From: Agaribacillus aureus
Lineage (GTDB): Bacteria > Bacteroidota > Bacteroidia > Cytophagales > Cyclobacteriaceae
Direction of reading: 5' to 3'
Assembly: GCA_030442055.1 (NCBI GenBank)
Contig: JAUJEB010000001.1
Location: 2,356,001-2,420,000 of the forward strand
DNA length: 64,000 bases
The translations under genes and the position numbers were made by a program. The notes below the pieces were generated by a model. The model was not told the origin of the DNA and ran no database searches. It worked only from the letters and a program-made list of their open reading frames with translations. Shown here piece by piece: positions 1-8,251 of the stretch (within the stretch, counting starts at the first letter, position 1; each line of letters begins with the position of its first letter).

Positions 1-378
1 GTAGAAATGGCTAATTTCTACCTGATGGAATTAGGGCAAAAATTAAAGCCATTAGATGAAAGTGATAAGGTGGATGAAAATTTGGTGAAAGGCTGCCAAT
101 CAAAAGTTTGGTTAAAGACTGAGTTTGATAAGGATACACTCCGGTTCAACGCCGATAGCAACACGGCCATTACCAAAGGTTTGGTGAGCCTGCTGGTCAA
201 AATATTGTCGGAACAAAAAGTAGACGATATCATTAATGCCGACCTGTATTTTATTCATCGAATAGGCATGAATCGTTTTATTGGTACGCAGCGATCAAAT
301 GGATTTGCTGCTATGATCAAACAAATGAAGATATATGCCATCGCCTATAAAAGCAAAATGGAACGTAAAGCTTCATAA
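1..378 (+). CDS. sufE: SufE-like Fe-S cluster assembly sulfur acceptor (5' end outside window)
   Basis: SufE takes persulfide sulfur from the cysteine desulfurase SufS and passes it to the SufBCD scaffold in the cytoplasm. The motif VKGCQSKVWL around the eighth visible line of the fold carries the conserved persulfide cysteine, and the C-terminal RSNGFAAMIKQMK stretch is also typical of the family. The reading frame is open through base 1, and SufE proteins usually run about 140 residues, so roughly 20 N-terminal residues probably lie upstream. The ATG at position 7 is an internal methionine rather than a convincing start. It is followed 12 bp later by a SufT-like gene, as in Bacteroidota suf operons. 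Family assignment is secure; the true start cannot be seen. Confidence 0.93.
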   Translation, partial: VEMANFYLMELGQKLKPLDESDKVDENLVKGCQSKVWLKTEFDKDTLRFNADSNTAITKGLVSLLVKILSEQKVDDIINADLYFIHRIGMNRFIGTQRSNGFAAMIKQMKIYAIAYKSKMERKAS

Positions 379-390
379 CCTTGCGTAACT

Positions 391-714
391 ATGAAAGAAG
401 AAAAAGAGGAGATATCGATAAAAGATAAAATAGTTGAGGCGATCAAGGAAGTTTACGATCCGGAAATTCCTGTGGACGTTTATGAACTTGGGTTAATCTA
501 TGAAATAAATGTTTATCCTGTTAACAATGTCTACATTTTAATGACCCTCACCTCGCCCTCCTGCCCCTCGGCAGAGGCGATTCCGGCGGAAGTAGAAATG
601 AAAGTAAAGGAAGTAGAGGGAATTAATGATGTTCAGATAGAATTGACCTTTGACCCACCCTATTCGATGGATATGATGTCAGAGGCTGCGAAACTAGAAT
701 TAGGATTTTTATAA
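391..714 (+). CDS. sufT: SufT/MIP18-family (DUF59) Fe-S assembly factor
   Basis: A 107-residue protein of the MIP18/DUF59 family, whose members help mature or target iron-sulfur clusters in the cytoplasm. The family hallmark DPEIPVDVYELGLIY is at residues 23-37, and the SPSCPSAEAIP loop carries the conserved cysteine at residue 58. The length is that of a stand-alone DUF59 protein rather than an ApbC/Mrp fusion. It sits 12 bp after sufE and 29 bp before a bacilliredoxin gene, so the three are likely one transcript. The name sufT reflects context; the biochemical role of bacterial DUF59 proteins in maturation is known only for some members. Confidence 0.9.
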   Translation: MKEEKEEISIKDKIVEAIKEVYDPEIPVDVYELGLIYEINVYPVNNVYILMTLTSPSCPSAEAIPAEVEMKVKEVEGINDVQIELTFDPPYSMDMMSEAAKLELGFL

Positions 715-743
715 ATAAGTAATCAATAAAAAACAGATAAGAA

Positions 744-1160
744 ATGTATCCAGAAGAATTAGTAGCTCCAATGAGAGCAGATCTAACCACCGTTGGCTTC
801 ACGGAGTTAAAAACTGAAGCTGAAGTGGTGGATCGTCTTGAAAATCAAAAAGGTACCTCGCTGGTGGTAATTAATTCAGTTTGTGGTTGTGCTGCGGGTG
901 CCGCCCGCCCGGCTGTCAAGTTCGCCGTTGAAAATTCAGCTAAAAAACCAGATGAATTGCTTACCGTCTTTGCGGGTGTTGATCAGGAGGCTGTGGCAAA
1001 GGCAAGAGAATATACCGCACCTTATCCTCCTTCTTCCCCATCAATCGCCCTGTTTAAAGATGGTGAATTGATCCACTTCGTGGAACGGCATCACATCGAA
1101 GGACGTACCGCAGAAATGATAGCGGACCACCTGTTGCAGGTATTTGATGAGTATTGTTAA
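744..1160 (+). CDS. BrxA/BrxB family bacilliredoxin
   Basis: A 138-residue member of the BrxA/BrxB (YphP/YqiW) family, thioredoxin-fold proteins that remove bacillithiol or similar low-molecular-weight thiols from proteins after oxidation. The active-site CGC motif is at residues 47-49 (context SVCGCAAGAARP). The start MYPEELVAPMR is the usual family N-terminus, so the ATG choice is firm. It is the last gene of the suf-linked operon and is followed at once by a strong palindromic terminator. Being beside Fe-S assembly genes suggests it protects or repairs thiols during cluster synthesis; that link is inferred. Confidence 0.93.
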   Translation: MYPEELVAPMRADLTTVGFTELKTEAEVVDRLENQKGTSLVVINSVCGCAAGAARPAVKFAVENSAKKPDELLTVFAGVDQEAVAKAREYTAPYPPSSPSIALFKDGELIHFVERHHIEGRTAEMIADHLLQVFDEYC

Positions 1161-1170
1161 GCAAAAAAAC

Positions 1171-1210
1171 TTAAATAAAAAAGGGAGCAATTGCTCCCTT
1201 TTTTATTTAA
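1171..1210 (+). terminator. Rho-independent terminator of the suf-bacilliredoxin operon
   Basis: A perfect 40-bp palindrome with a GGGAGC/GCTCCC core flanked by A-rich and T-rich arms, starting 11 bp after the bacilliredoxin stop codon. The T-run follows the GC core on the + strand, as expected for intrinsic termination. Confidence 0.9.
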
Positions 1211-1565
1211 CTATTTAACCTATAAGAGTGAGTTGACCTTTAAAAGATGATTGCCTATCAACAACATCTTCTTTGTTTTTCTTTTTTTGAAAATATTGGA
1301 TAGCGTAATAGTAGAGAGATTTCATTGTTTTATCTATTTTGAGTATTTGACCTTTTAGCTTATATATCAATAAGTTAAACTTTAGATACCAATAGACATG
1401 CCAATATCGTATGTTTCTGATTAACAGGTTGTTATATTTTTAATTTGCACTTTTCCCGCCTCTAATTGTATCACTAGCGTACACATTTCGCTCGATGATG
1501 AACAGTGTCTAAGATTTTTTATCAAAATTTCGCTAATTTAATCCCGGATTTAGGAAGATGCAGTC
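1211..1565. other. 355-bp AT-rich gap, no supported gene
   Basis: The stretch is AT-rich. On the - strand a frame stays open from about 1436 down to a stop at 1215-1217 and reads as an aromatic-rich, basic peptide, but its only ATG is at 1325 (36 codons). It may be a decayed or very small gene; nothing else stands out. The promoter of the downstream SDR gene should lie in its right half. Confidence 0.4.
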
Positions 1566-2366
1566 ATGGCAGATTTGCGCAAAAAGGTTTTGTGGATTAC
1601 GGGGGCCTCGTCCGGTATTGGGGAAGCGCTGGTTTACAGCCTGTGCGACGAAGAGGTAAAGATGATCATATCTGCTCGCAGGGAAAATGAACTAAAGAGG
1701 GTTAAAGAAAACTGTCCGCTCAAAAACCAGGAAAATATCAAAACGTTGCCACTTGATTTAGCCAAAAGTGATGAGTTAAGTCATAAAGTCAATGAAGCCC
1801 TTTCATTTTTCGGAAGGATCGACATATTAATAAACAATGCTGCCATAAGTCAACGGTCCCTGGTAAAAGAAACCCTGCTTTCGGTGGATCGCAAGATTAT
1901 GGAAACTAACTTTTTTGGAACCATCGCCCTATCAAAATACCTGCTTCCAAAGATGATCGAAAATCAGGAGGGACACTTTGCTAACATAAGTAGCCTCGTA
2001 GGAAAATTTGGCACGCCATTTCGCTCAAGCTACGCCGCTTCCAAACATGCACTTCACGGATTTTATGATTCTATGAGAGCTGAACTATGGAAAGACAACA
2101 TCAAAGTCACCATGATATGCCCTGGATTTATCAAAACGCAGGTATCGGTCAATGCCCTGACCGGGCATGGGGAAAAGTTCAATAAAATGGATGATGCCCA
2201 AAAATATGGTATGCCTGCTAAAATTTGTGCCCAAAAGATGATTCAGGCTATAAAAAAAGAGAAAGAAGAAGTTTATATTGGCGGAAAGGAAAAATATGGC
2301 GTTTATCTTAAGCGATTCTTTCCGGCAATTTTTTCAAAATTTGTGAGAAAGGCCAAGGTACGCTAG
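1566..2366 (+). CDS. Short-chain dehydrogenase/reductase (SDR)
   Basis: A 266-residue classical SDR oxidoreductase using NAD(P)H. The Rossmann signature TGASSGIG is at residues 12-19, NNAA at 90-93, the catalytic serine near 142, and the YAASK pair Tyr156/Lys160. The C-terminal half resembles the DHRS7-like branch, which acts on lipid or steroid-like carbonyls, but the substrate cannot be read from sequence. The ATG at 1566 follows a purine-rich AGGAAG, which supports this start over the overlapping frame that begins at 1505. It stands alone, 54 bp before a small membrane protein gene that may share its transcript. Confidence 0.9.
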   Translation: MADLRKKVLWITGASSGIGEALVYSLCDEEVKMIISARRENELKRVKENCPLKNQENIKTLPLDLAKSDELSHKVNEALSFFGRIDILINNAAISQRSLVKETLLSVDRKIMETNFFGTIALSKYLLPKMIENQEGHFANISSLVGKFGTPFRSSYAASKHALHGFYDSMRAELWKDNIKVTMICPGFIKTQVSVNALTGHGEKFNKMDDAQKYGMPAKICAQKMIQAIKKEKEEVYIGGKEKYGVYLKRFFPAIFSKFVRKAKVR

Positions 2367-2420
2367 TAAATCAATTTAGGCAGTAACTATTTCTCAAAAA
2401 GTCTATAAAAATTAAATCAC

Positions 2421-2798
2421 ATGAAAATACTTAACATTTTTCTGGCTATCATCTTCATATTATTTGCAGTTGTTCAATTTAACGATCCCGATCCGTACTT
2501 TTGGGTAGCCATTTATGGTGCCGTAGCAGCGGTTTCAGTATTTGCCATTCGACAAAAATACAACCGGCCGTTTCTCATTTTTTTGATGGTGATCTGTGTG
2601 GTTGGAAGCATTTATTATTTCCCCGGGTTGATCGAATTATTTTCAGATCACGAAATAGGCGATATAGCCAAGAGTATGAAAGCCGAAAAGCCTTTTATCG
2701 AGAAATCAAGGGAGAGTCTTGGGCTGATGATGGCCTTTGTAGTTGTATTCTTCCAGTATTCACAGGCGGTGAAACAAAAAAAACACCTCAGTTCATGA
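2421..2798 (+). CDS. TMEM220-like small integral membrane protein
   Basis: A 125-residue membrane protein with about four hydrophobic segments (residues 3-19, 27-43, 50-68 and 100-114). The NDPDP motif at residues 21-25, just after the first helix, is the hallmark of the TMEM220 family, which is widespread in Bacteroidota and animals and has no established function. It follows the SDR gene by 54 bp on the same strand. Its stop codon is embedded in the terminator hairpin of the convergent DUF3179 gene. Family call is good; role unknown. Confidence 0.8.
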   Translation: MKILNIFLAIIFILFAVVQFNDPDPYFWVAIYGAVAAVSVFAIRQKYNRPFLIFLMVICVVGSIYYFPGLIELFSDHEIGDIAKSMKAEKPFIEKSRESLGLMMAFVVVFFQYSQAVKQKKHLSS

Positions 2799-2804
2799 GG
2801 TGTT
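2782..2804 (-). terminator. Intrinsic terminator of the DUF3179 gene
   Basis: A 9-bp stem (AACACCTCA / TGAGGTGTT) with a 5-nt loop. Read on the - strand it is followed by a run of T residues (the A-run at 2776-2783 on +). It overlaps the stop codon of the convergent TMEM220-like gene. Confidence 0.8.
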
Positions 2805-2853
2805 AAAACACAAAAATTAGCTTAAACTTCAATGAAATAATTATTTATCCCGT

Positions 2854-3978
2854 TTAGTATTCGTTACCTGTAAATTCATAGATCTCCGCACCGGGATAAA
2901 AAGATCCCCAGGCCATCCAATAACCAATAAACGATGAGGTACCCGGCAATGCGGAACCTGCCCTATTGCCAGCTACTGCCTCACCAAAAATATTCCAGGT
3001 ATTACCTTCATTGTCTTTTAAGATCACTGCGCCTTCATTTTGCACTGGTTCAAATTCCAGCACCGTCTCATCCTCCAGTGTGCGATTGAAAGCCACCATG
3101 AAATTCTGGGACTTGCTTCCCACTACCACCAGTTTGTCGCCGTTAAATTCATCATTTATGGCAATAACCTGGGATTTCAGTTTTGAAATTTCGTAAACCT
3201 TGGCCTCATCGTTTACAATAACGCCCAGTACACGATCCTTTCGGGGTATTCGGTTGTCATCCGGACTTATGCTGAATATAAGATTATTATGATTGGTTCT
3301 GTAATCTCCATAGGGATAAACCGAATAATTCCGGTTAAAGCCAGTAACGTTTGAGATAACCCTGGTGGATGGATACATTGACTTCCAGGTTCCCCAGGTA
3401 GTCTCAACTACCTGAAAGGTTTCAACCTTATTTCCAATGAGGGACCCGTTTACGCATTCCAATCGCATTTGCGACCAGTTGCTGTCTGTGGATCTGTCAT
3501 AGGGAATTAGGTTAGTATTGTATAACAATCCCGATACTCCAAAAGTAGTTGTATTTCCGTCCACTGATCTTCCCCAGCCGATGGCGGTTCCTGTGAGTGG
3601 GCAGTAGGTAATCGCCACAGGGAAATCACCTACCTGGTCATTCACTATTTCGTGCCAATCCAACACATTGTGAGAATAAGCTCTAATGTCATTTCCTCTT
3701 TTATAGCCAACCACTAAATCATCCTCTCTAAGGTAAGATGCCTGACCGGCTTCCAAAAAATCAGGGTCCTGCAAAGCCGGAATCCCGTCTTTGCCTGGTC
3801 CTCCATCCCTGACTTCATTAACCGGAATGAGCCAATTACCAAAGCTGCCTGAACCTCCTGCGCCACCGGCCCCGCCTCCAGACAGGGTATTTGATCCATC
3901 TCCCTCTGTTTCACAAGATGTAGCGAAAAAAGTAAAGATACAGGCGACAAGAATTATTTTAATTTTGGTGATACCCAT
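2854..3978 (-). CDS. DUF3179 domain lipoprotein
   Basis: The start is placed at the ATG giving MGITKIKIILVACIFTFFATSC (374 residues), because this yields a clean lipoprotein signal peptide ending FATSC with an acidic, Gly-rich linker after it. An upstream in-frame ATG at 4035 would add 19 residues in front of the signal and is unlikely. The mature part is a DUF3179 domain, recognised by the VAITYCPLTGTAIGWGR motif. DUF3179 proteins are exported and of unknown function; the conserved Cys-Pro-Leu-Thr-Gly motif suggests binding of a ligand or cofactor, but that is speculative. The +1 to +5 region after the lipid cysteine is acidic (ETEGDG), compatible with surface display in Bacteroidota. Confidence 0.85.
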   Translation of the reverse strand: MGITKIKIILVACIFTFFATSCETEGDGSNTLSGGGAGGAGGSGSFGNWLIPVNEVRDGGPGKDGIPALQDPDFLEAGQASYLREDDLVVGYKRGNDIRAYSHNVLDWHEIVNDQVGDFPVAITYCPLTGTAIGWGRSVDGNTTTFGVSGLLYNTNLIPYDRSTDSNWSQMRLECVNGSLIGNKVETFQVVETTWGTWKSMYPSTRVISNVTGFNRNYSVYPYGDYRTNHNNLIFSISPDDNRIPRKDRVLGVIVNDEAKVYEISKLKSQVIAINDEFNGDKLVVVGSKSQNFMVAFNRTLEDETVLEFEPVQNEGAVILKDNEGNTWNIFGEAVAGNRAGSALPGTSSFIGYWMAWGSFYPGAEIYEFTGNEY

Positions 3979-4102
3979 GATGACAAAGTTGAAGTTTATA
4001 AGGTAACACGAATTGCCGGAATCAAAATTCCGCACGGTACCGGGTTTACTTATTTTTGTCGCCTGGCCGACATTTCAAAAGTGCTATTAATTGATTGCCA
4101 AC

Positions 4103-7075
4103 TCACTTCATAGCATTGTAGATCACCTGTTCAATCTCCGTACGCGTATTTAATTTGTAAAGTCTGGTGTTGGCCCTTGTTGGATGAACCCGGTTGGACA
4201 TAAAAATATAGACCAGCTGATGCTTTGGATCGGCCCAGGCCCTGGTGCCGGTGAAGCCGGTATGCCCAAAGCTTTCAGGACTGGCATCTTTGGCGGCATT
4301 GCCATTGGGTGCGTAGGTCAAGGCCGGTTTATCAAAACCAAGTCCCCGGCGATTTTTATTTTCAGGAAACTGATACCGGGTAAATTCCTTCACGGTAGCT
4401 TCTGAAACAAAACGTTCTCCGCCGTATTCACCCATTTTCATATACATCTGAAATAATTTAGCCAGGTCATTGGCATTGCTGAATAATCCGGCGTTAGAAG
4501 ATACGCCATCCATCATCGCCGCTCCTTCGTCATGTACTCGCCCGTGGATCAACACCTGTCTAAAGGGTAGATCAAACTCGGTGGGAATAATTTCTGAATT
4601 GGGAAAACGCTGGAACGGCTTGTAGGTAAGTCTTGTTGCCCCCAGCCTGCGATAAAAGTTTGTATACAGGTAATCTTCAAAATCCTGGCCGGTAATATTT
4701 TCAATCATGGTTGGAAACAAATAAAAGGCCAGGCCAGAATATTTATAACTGGCTTCTTTTTCCAATGGTGATTTTCTGATTGCTGTGAAAATCTTTTTCC
4801 GGTAGTTTTTGTGAAGGTACAGGTTATCTGTAACCTTGATGGGATAAGCTTCTGATGAATCAGTCTTGAAAGTCTTTGCCTTAAAACCAGCGTTATTTTT
4901 CTTAATGGTGGTTTCCCAATATGCGATCCATGGTTTCAGTCTGGCCTGATGCGCCAGAATATGCCTAAATGTGAGATCCTTCTTATCGGATTTTTTAAGC
5001 TCCGGCACGTATTTACTCATTGGTTCATCCAAATTGATTTTCCCCTCATCAATTAATTTCATCATAATTGGCAGGGAGGTAGTTACTTTAGTGATGGAAG
5101 CCAAATCATATATGTCTGTAGTCTTCACTTTCACTGTATCAAAATAGCTGTGATATCCGTAAGCCTGATGAAAAATCACCTTCCCTTCTTTAGCCACAAG
5201 TACCTGTCCACCTGGCGTCGCTCTGGCTTCCATGGCCATTTCCATTAAACTGTCAATCCCCTGCTGCAATATCTTCGAGTCCATGCCCACCTCCTCGGGA
5301 ATTGTGTATTTAAACCTGCCGATTTCAGACACCTCCAGGCCATCTCCTGCTTTAAAGCTGTCATTAGCCGTTACCGGCAATTTACCAGAGGTGCTTAACC
5401 CGCCAAATATCAGCTGTGCGGCCAATTCCTGTGATAAATCGCTTTGTGCATAACACATAATTAATCCTGCCGATTGTTCGATACCCTCAAACTTTGCGAG
5501 GGTATAAGGGTTTCTAAAAACAGCGATCAGCGCCTTTCCGCCACCGGATAGCCCGGCAATTAAATTTTTTACTTCCGTTGGATAGGCATCGTTATTGGAA
5601 GGTCTTTTCCTTACCTGGTGTAGCCCTACAATTATCCGGTCATATTTCTTCAGAGTCTCTGTCAAAGCTGTTATCTCACTGGCAGGGGCATCAAGAGCTA
5701 TGTTATAATGATCTATAGTGGCATAGTTGGCCAACATTTTTTGAAACTTTGAATGCTTTTTACTCCCGATAGACAGCGATGCAAATTTTGTATTCACCAA
5801 ATTCTTAATGGGCAAAACGCCATTCTCATTTCTCAATACGGTAAGTGAAGATTCTACCAGCTGGCGGTTCACCAAATCTATTTGGGGGTTATTTAAATCT
5901 TCTACCAATTGTCTTACCTCAACAGGCCGGTAGCCCGCCAGCCCTACTTTATATTTTGCCGTAAGAACTTTTTTACATTTTTCGTCAATATCGGATTGCT
6001 TCAGATCTCCTCGTTTAATTGCCGCCTGTATGGCTTTAATGGCTTTAGGTATATCCTCTGTGAATTCAATTAAATCATTGCCTGCCTGCAACGCTTTAAC
6101 GTCAGCTTCTCCCACCTCAAAATGCTTTGTCACGCCTTTCATATTCATAGCGTCTGTTACCACCAACCCCTCAAACTTTAATTTTTCTCTTAGTAACCCT
6201 TTGACTATAGGCTCTGAAAGCGTGGATGGCAAGTTAGGCGTACTATCGAGTGTCGGGATACTCATATGTGCAATCATGATACTGCTAATTCCCTCATCGA
6301 TCATTCGCCTGAATGGAAACAACTCGAGGCTATCCAGCCTTGATTTAGTGTGTTTAATCACGGGCAGATCATGATGTGAGTCTGTGGCAGTATCGCCATG
6401 GCCCGGAAAATGTTTGGCTGTAGCTAAAATACCATGATCCTGCATACCTTTCATGAAGGCTATGCTTTTACGGGCTACCCGCTCCCGCTGCTCGCCAAAA
6501 GAGCGATAACTTATGACCGGGTTGGCAGGATTATTATTGACATCCGCCACCGGAGCAAAATTCATATGCACACCTAATCTCTTAAAATTGTTGGCCAGCT
6601 CTTTGCCCATAGCATAGATCAACTCGTCATTTTCAATGGCACCCAATGCCATTTGGTAAGGAAAACTAACCGCGCTATCCAAACGCATTCCCAACCCCCA
6701 TTCCGCATCCATAGCAACCAGCAGAGGAACCGCCGAAGTTCTCTGGTATTTGTTTGTCAATCTCGCTTGCCTGACAGGCCCGCCCTGAAAGAAAACCAAC
6801 CCTCCGATTTTATATTCCTCAATCAGGTCTATTATTTGCTGTTGGTGATCCGCGCCTCTGTTGGAATAAGCCGCCGCCATAAATAGTTGACCGATCTTTT
6901 CCTTCGGTGTCAGCGTATTAAAAACCGAATCCACCCATTTTTGGACTTCTCCATCGCCGGCCTTAAATGGGGTTTGTCCGGAGGAAAGTGATAAATTTTG
7001 CGCCTGGGCAGTTATTAAAAACAACCACCCCAACACGATACAAAATGTGAGCCCGACTATTCTATTCCTTATCAT
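4103..7075 (-). CDS. Fused GH3 beta-N-acetylhexosaminidase and class C beta-lactamase-fold hydrolase
   Basis: A 990-residue exported protein. Residues 1-26 are a signal peptide ending TAQAQ. Residues about 45-380 are a GH3 domain of NagZ type: KHFPGHGDTATDSH at 221-234 carries the Asp/His dyad, and VTDAMNMKGV places the nucleophile at Asp308. A GH3 C-terminal-like domain follows to about 575. Residues about 590-990 are a serine beta-lactamase/penicillin-binding fold with SITK (Ser660, Lys663) and an HTG box near the C-terminus. This fusion is known in Bacteroidota and is thought to act on peptidoglycan fragments in the periplasm, one half cutting GlcNAc-MurNAc linkages and the other acting on the peptide or lactyl side; the second activity is inferred. 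Confidence 0.92.
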   Translation of the reverse strand: MIRNRIVGLTFCIVLGWLFLITAQAQNLSLSSGQTPFKAGDGEVQKWVDSVFNTLTPKEKIGQLFMAAAYSNRGADHQQQIIDLIEEYKIGGLVFFQGGPVRQARLTNKYQRTSAVPLLVAMDAEWGLGMRLDSAVSFPYQMALGAIENDELIYAMGKELANNFKRLGVHMNFAPVADVNNNPANPVISYRSFGEQRERVARKSIAFMKGMQDHGILATAKHFPGHGDTATDSHHDLPVIKHTKSRLDSLELFPFRRMIDEGISSIMIAHMSIPTLDSTPNLPSTLSEPIVKGLLREKLKFEGLVVTDAMNMKGVTKHFEVGEADVKALQAGNDLIEFTEDIPKAIKAIQAAIKRGDLKQSDIDEKCKKVLTAKYKVGLAGYRPVEVRQLVEDLNNPQIDLVNRQLVESSLTVLRNENGVLPIKNLVNTKFASLSIGSKKHSKFQKMLANYATIDHYNIALDAPASEITALTETLKKYDRIIVGLHQVRKRPSNNDAYPTEVKNLIAGLSGGGKALIAVFRNPYTLAKFEGIEQSAGLIMCYAQSDLSQELAAQLIFGGLSTSGKLPVTANDSFKAGDGLEVSEIGRFKYTIPEEVGMDSKILQQGIDSLMEMAMEARATPGGQVLVAKEGKVIFHQAYGYHSYFDTVKVKTTDIYDLASITKVTTSLPIMMKLIDEGKINLDEPMSKYVPELKKSDKKDLTFRHILAHQARLKPWIAYWETTIKKNNAGFKAKTFKTDSSEAYPIKVTDNLYLHKNYRKKIFTAIRKSPLEKEASYKYSGLAFYLFPTMIENITGQDFEDYLYTNFYRRLGATRLTYKPFQRFPNSEIIPTEFDLPFRQVLIHGRVHDEGAAMMDGVSSNAGLFSNANDLAKLFQMYMKMGEYGGERFVSEATVKEFTRYQFPENKNRRGLGFDKPALTYAPNGNAAKDASPESFGHTGFTGTRAWADPKHQLVYIFMSNRVHPTRANTRLYKLNTRTEIEQVIYNAMK

Positions 7076-7216
7076 TAGATTGTAAATTCTGAAGATTAGC
7101 TTTATTTATGACGTTATGTATAATTTCCTGGCAAGAAATGTTCATATCCCGCCAAACAGTACTTAATTATAAAATAAAAATAATTAAATTGTGAACGCAA
7201 TAATAAATTTTTGTCT

Positions 7217-8221
7217 ATGAGATTGGGAAAACCATCAGTGATTTGTTTGATTATGATGGCTGGGCTATGCCAGCTAAGCTCTATTTCATTTCCGGGAAAA
7301 GAATTTAAAAATTACAGTCAGGCCTTACCTGGCACAGATATTACGCTGGAAATGGTAGCCATAAAGGGTGGAGAATATATGAGAGGCAGCCCCGATAGCG
7401 AGACAGATAGAAAGCAGGATGAAGGTCCTCAATATAAGGTAAAGGTTCCTGATTTTTGGATGGGGAAATTTGAAATCACCTGGGATCAATATGAGTTGTT
7501 TATGCAGCGGGCCATCGATCAACTGCAAGACCCGTCGTCTGGGGGCAAGGAAATAGCCATCAAGGTAGATGGTGTTTCCGGGGCGACTACCCCTTACGTT
7601 GATATGAGTTTCGGAATGGGTAAACGCGGATATCCCGCCATCAACGTCACCCAATACGCCGCATCGATGTATTGCAAATGGCTGTCGGCAATCACCGGCA
7701 ACTTTTATCGCCTGCCTACAGAAGCAGAGTGGGAATACGCCTGCCGGGCGGGAACCTCAACCGCCTATCATTTTGGTGATGATCCGGCAGCGCTTGACGC
7801 ATATGGCTGGTTTTATGAAAACAGCGAAGACAAGTATCACCAGGTTGGTTTAAAAAAACCCAATCCCTGGGGTCTCTACGATATGCATGGCAATGTGGCT
7901 GAATGGACCCTGGACCAGTATGATCCCAACTACTACCAGCAGCACGCCAACGGTATCTCCGCCAATGATTGGGCACTACCAACGGAATTATACCCAAGAA
8001 CTGTACGCGGAGGCTCGTGGTATGACGATCGGGATAAACTGAGGAGCGCCGCCAGGAAAGCTTCCAATCCCAGGTGGAAACAAAGAGATCCACAAATACC
8101 AAAAAGTCTATGGTGGCTTACTAATTCTCCCTTCGTAGGTTTTAGAGTTGTAAGACCACTTGAAACCCCTACCGCTGAAGAGATAGAAAAATATTGGATG
8201 AAGCCAATCAAAGACATATAA
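7217..8221 (+). CDS. SUMF1/formylglycine-enzyme-like exported protein, catalytic cysteines absent
   Basis: A sulfatase-modifying-factor (FGE-sulfatase) domain protein of 334 residues after an N-terminal signal-like segment. Hallmarks are the MVAIKGGEYMRGS start, RLPTEAEWEYACRAG, NPWGLYDMHGNVAEW and VRGGSWYDD followed by GFRVVRP. True formylglycine-generating enzymes have a cysteine pair in the last region; here that stretch (RSAARKASNPRW) has none, so it is probably a non-FGE member, perhaps binding a sugar or protein. The ATG at 7217 is preferred over an in-frame TTG at 7211. It heads an apparent operon with a Tat-exported oxidoreductase (30 bp on) and a TIM-barrel enzyme. Confidence 0.88.
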   Translation: MRLGKPSVICLIMMAGLCQLSSISFPGKEFKNYSQALPGTDITLEMVAIKGGEYMRGSPDSETDRKQDEGPQYKVKVPDFWMGKFEITWDQYELFMQRAIDQLQDPSSGGKEIAIKVDGVSGATTPYVDMSFGMGKRGYPAINVTQYAASMYCKWLSAITGNFYRLPTEAEWEYACRAGTSTAYHFGDDPAALDAYGWFYENSEDKYHQVGLKKPNPWGLYDMHGNVAEWTLDQYDPNYYQQHANGISANDWALPTELYPRTVRGGSWYDDRDKLRSAARKASNPRWKQRDPQIPKSLWWLTNSPFVGFRVVRPLETPTAEEIEKYWMKPIKDI

Positions 8222-8251
8222 AATGATTTTAACTTTTAACACCTAGCAACT

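Noticed and set aside
7211-7216. TTG as start of the SUMF-like gene
   Set aside because: An ATG follows two codons later and gives a normal signal-like N-terminus.
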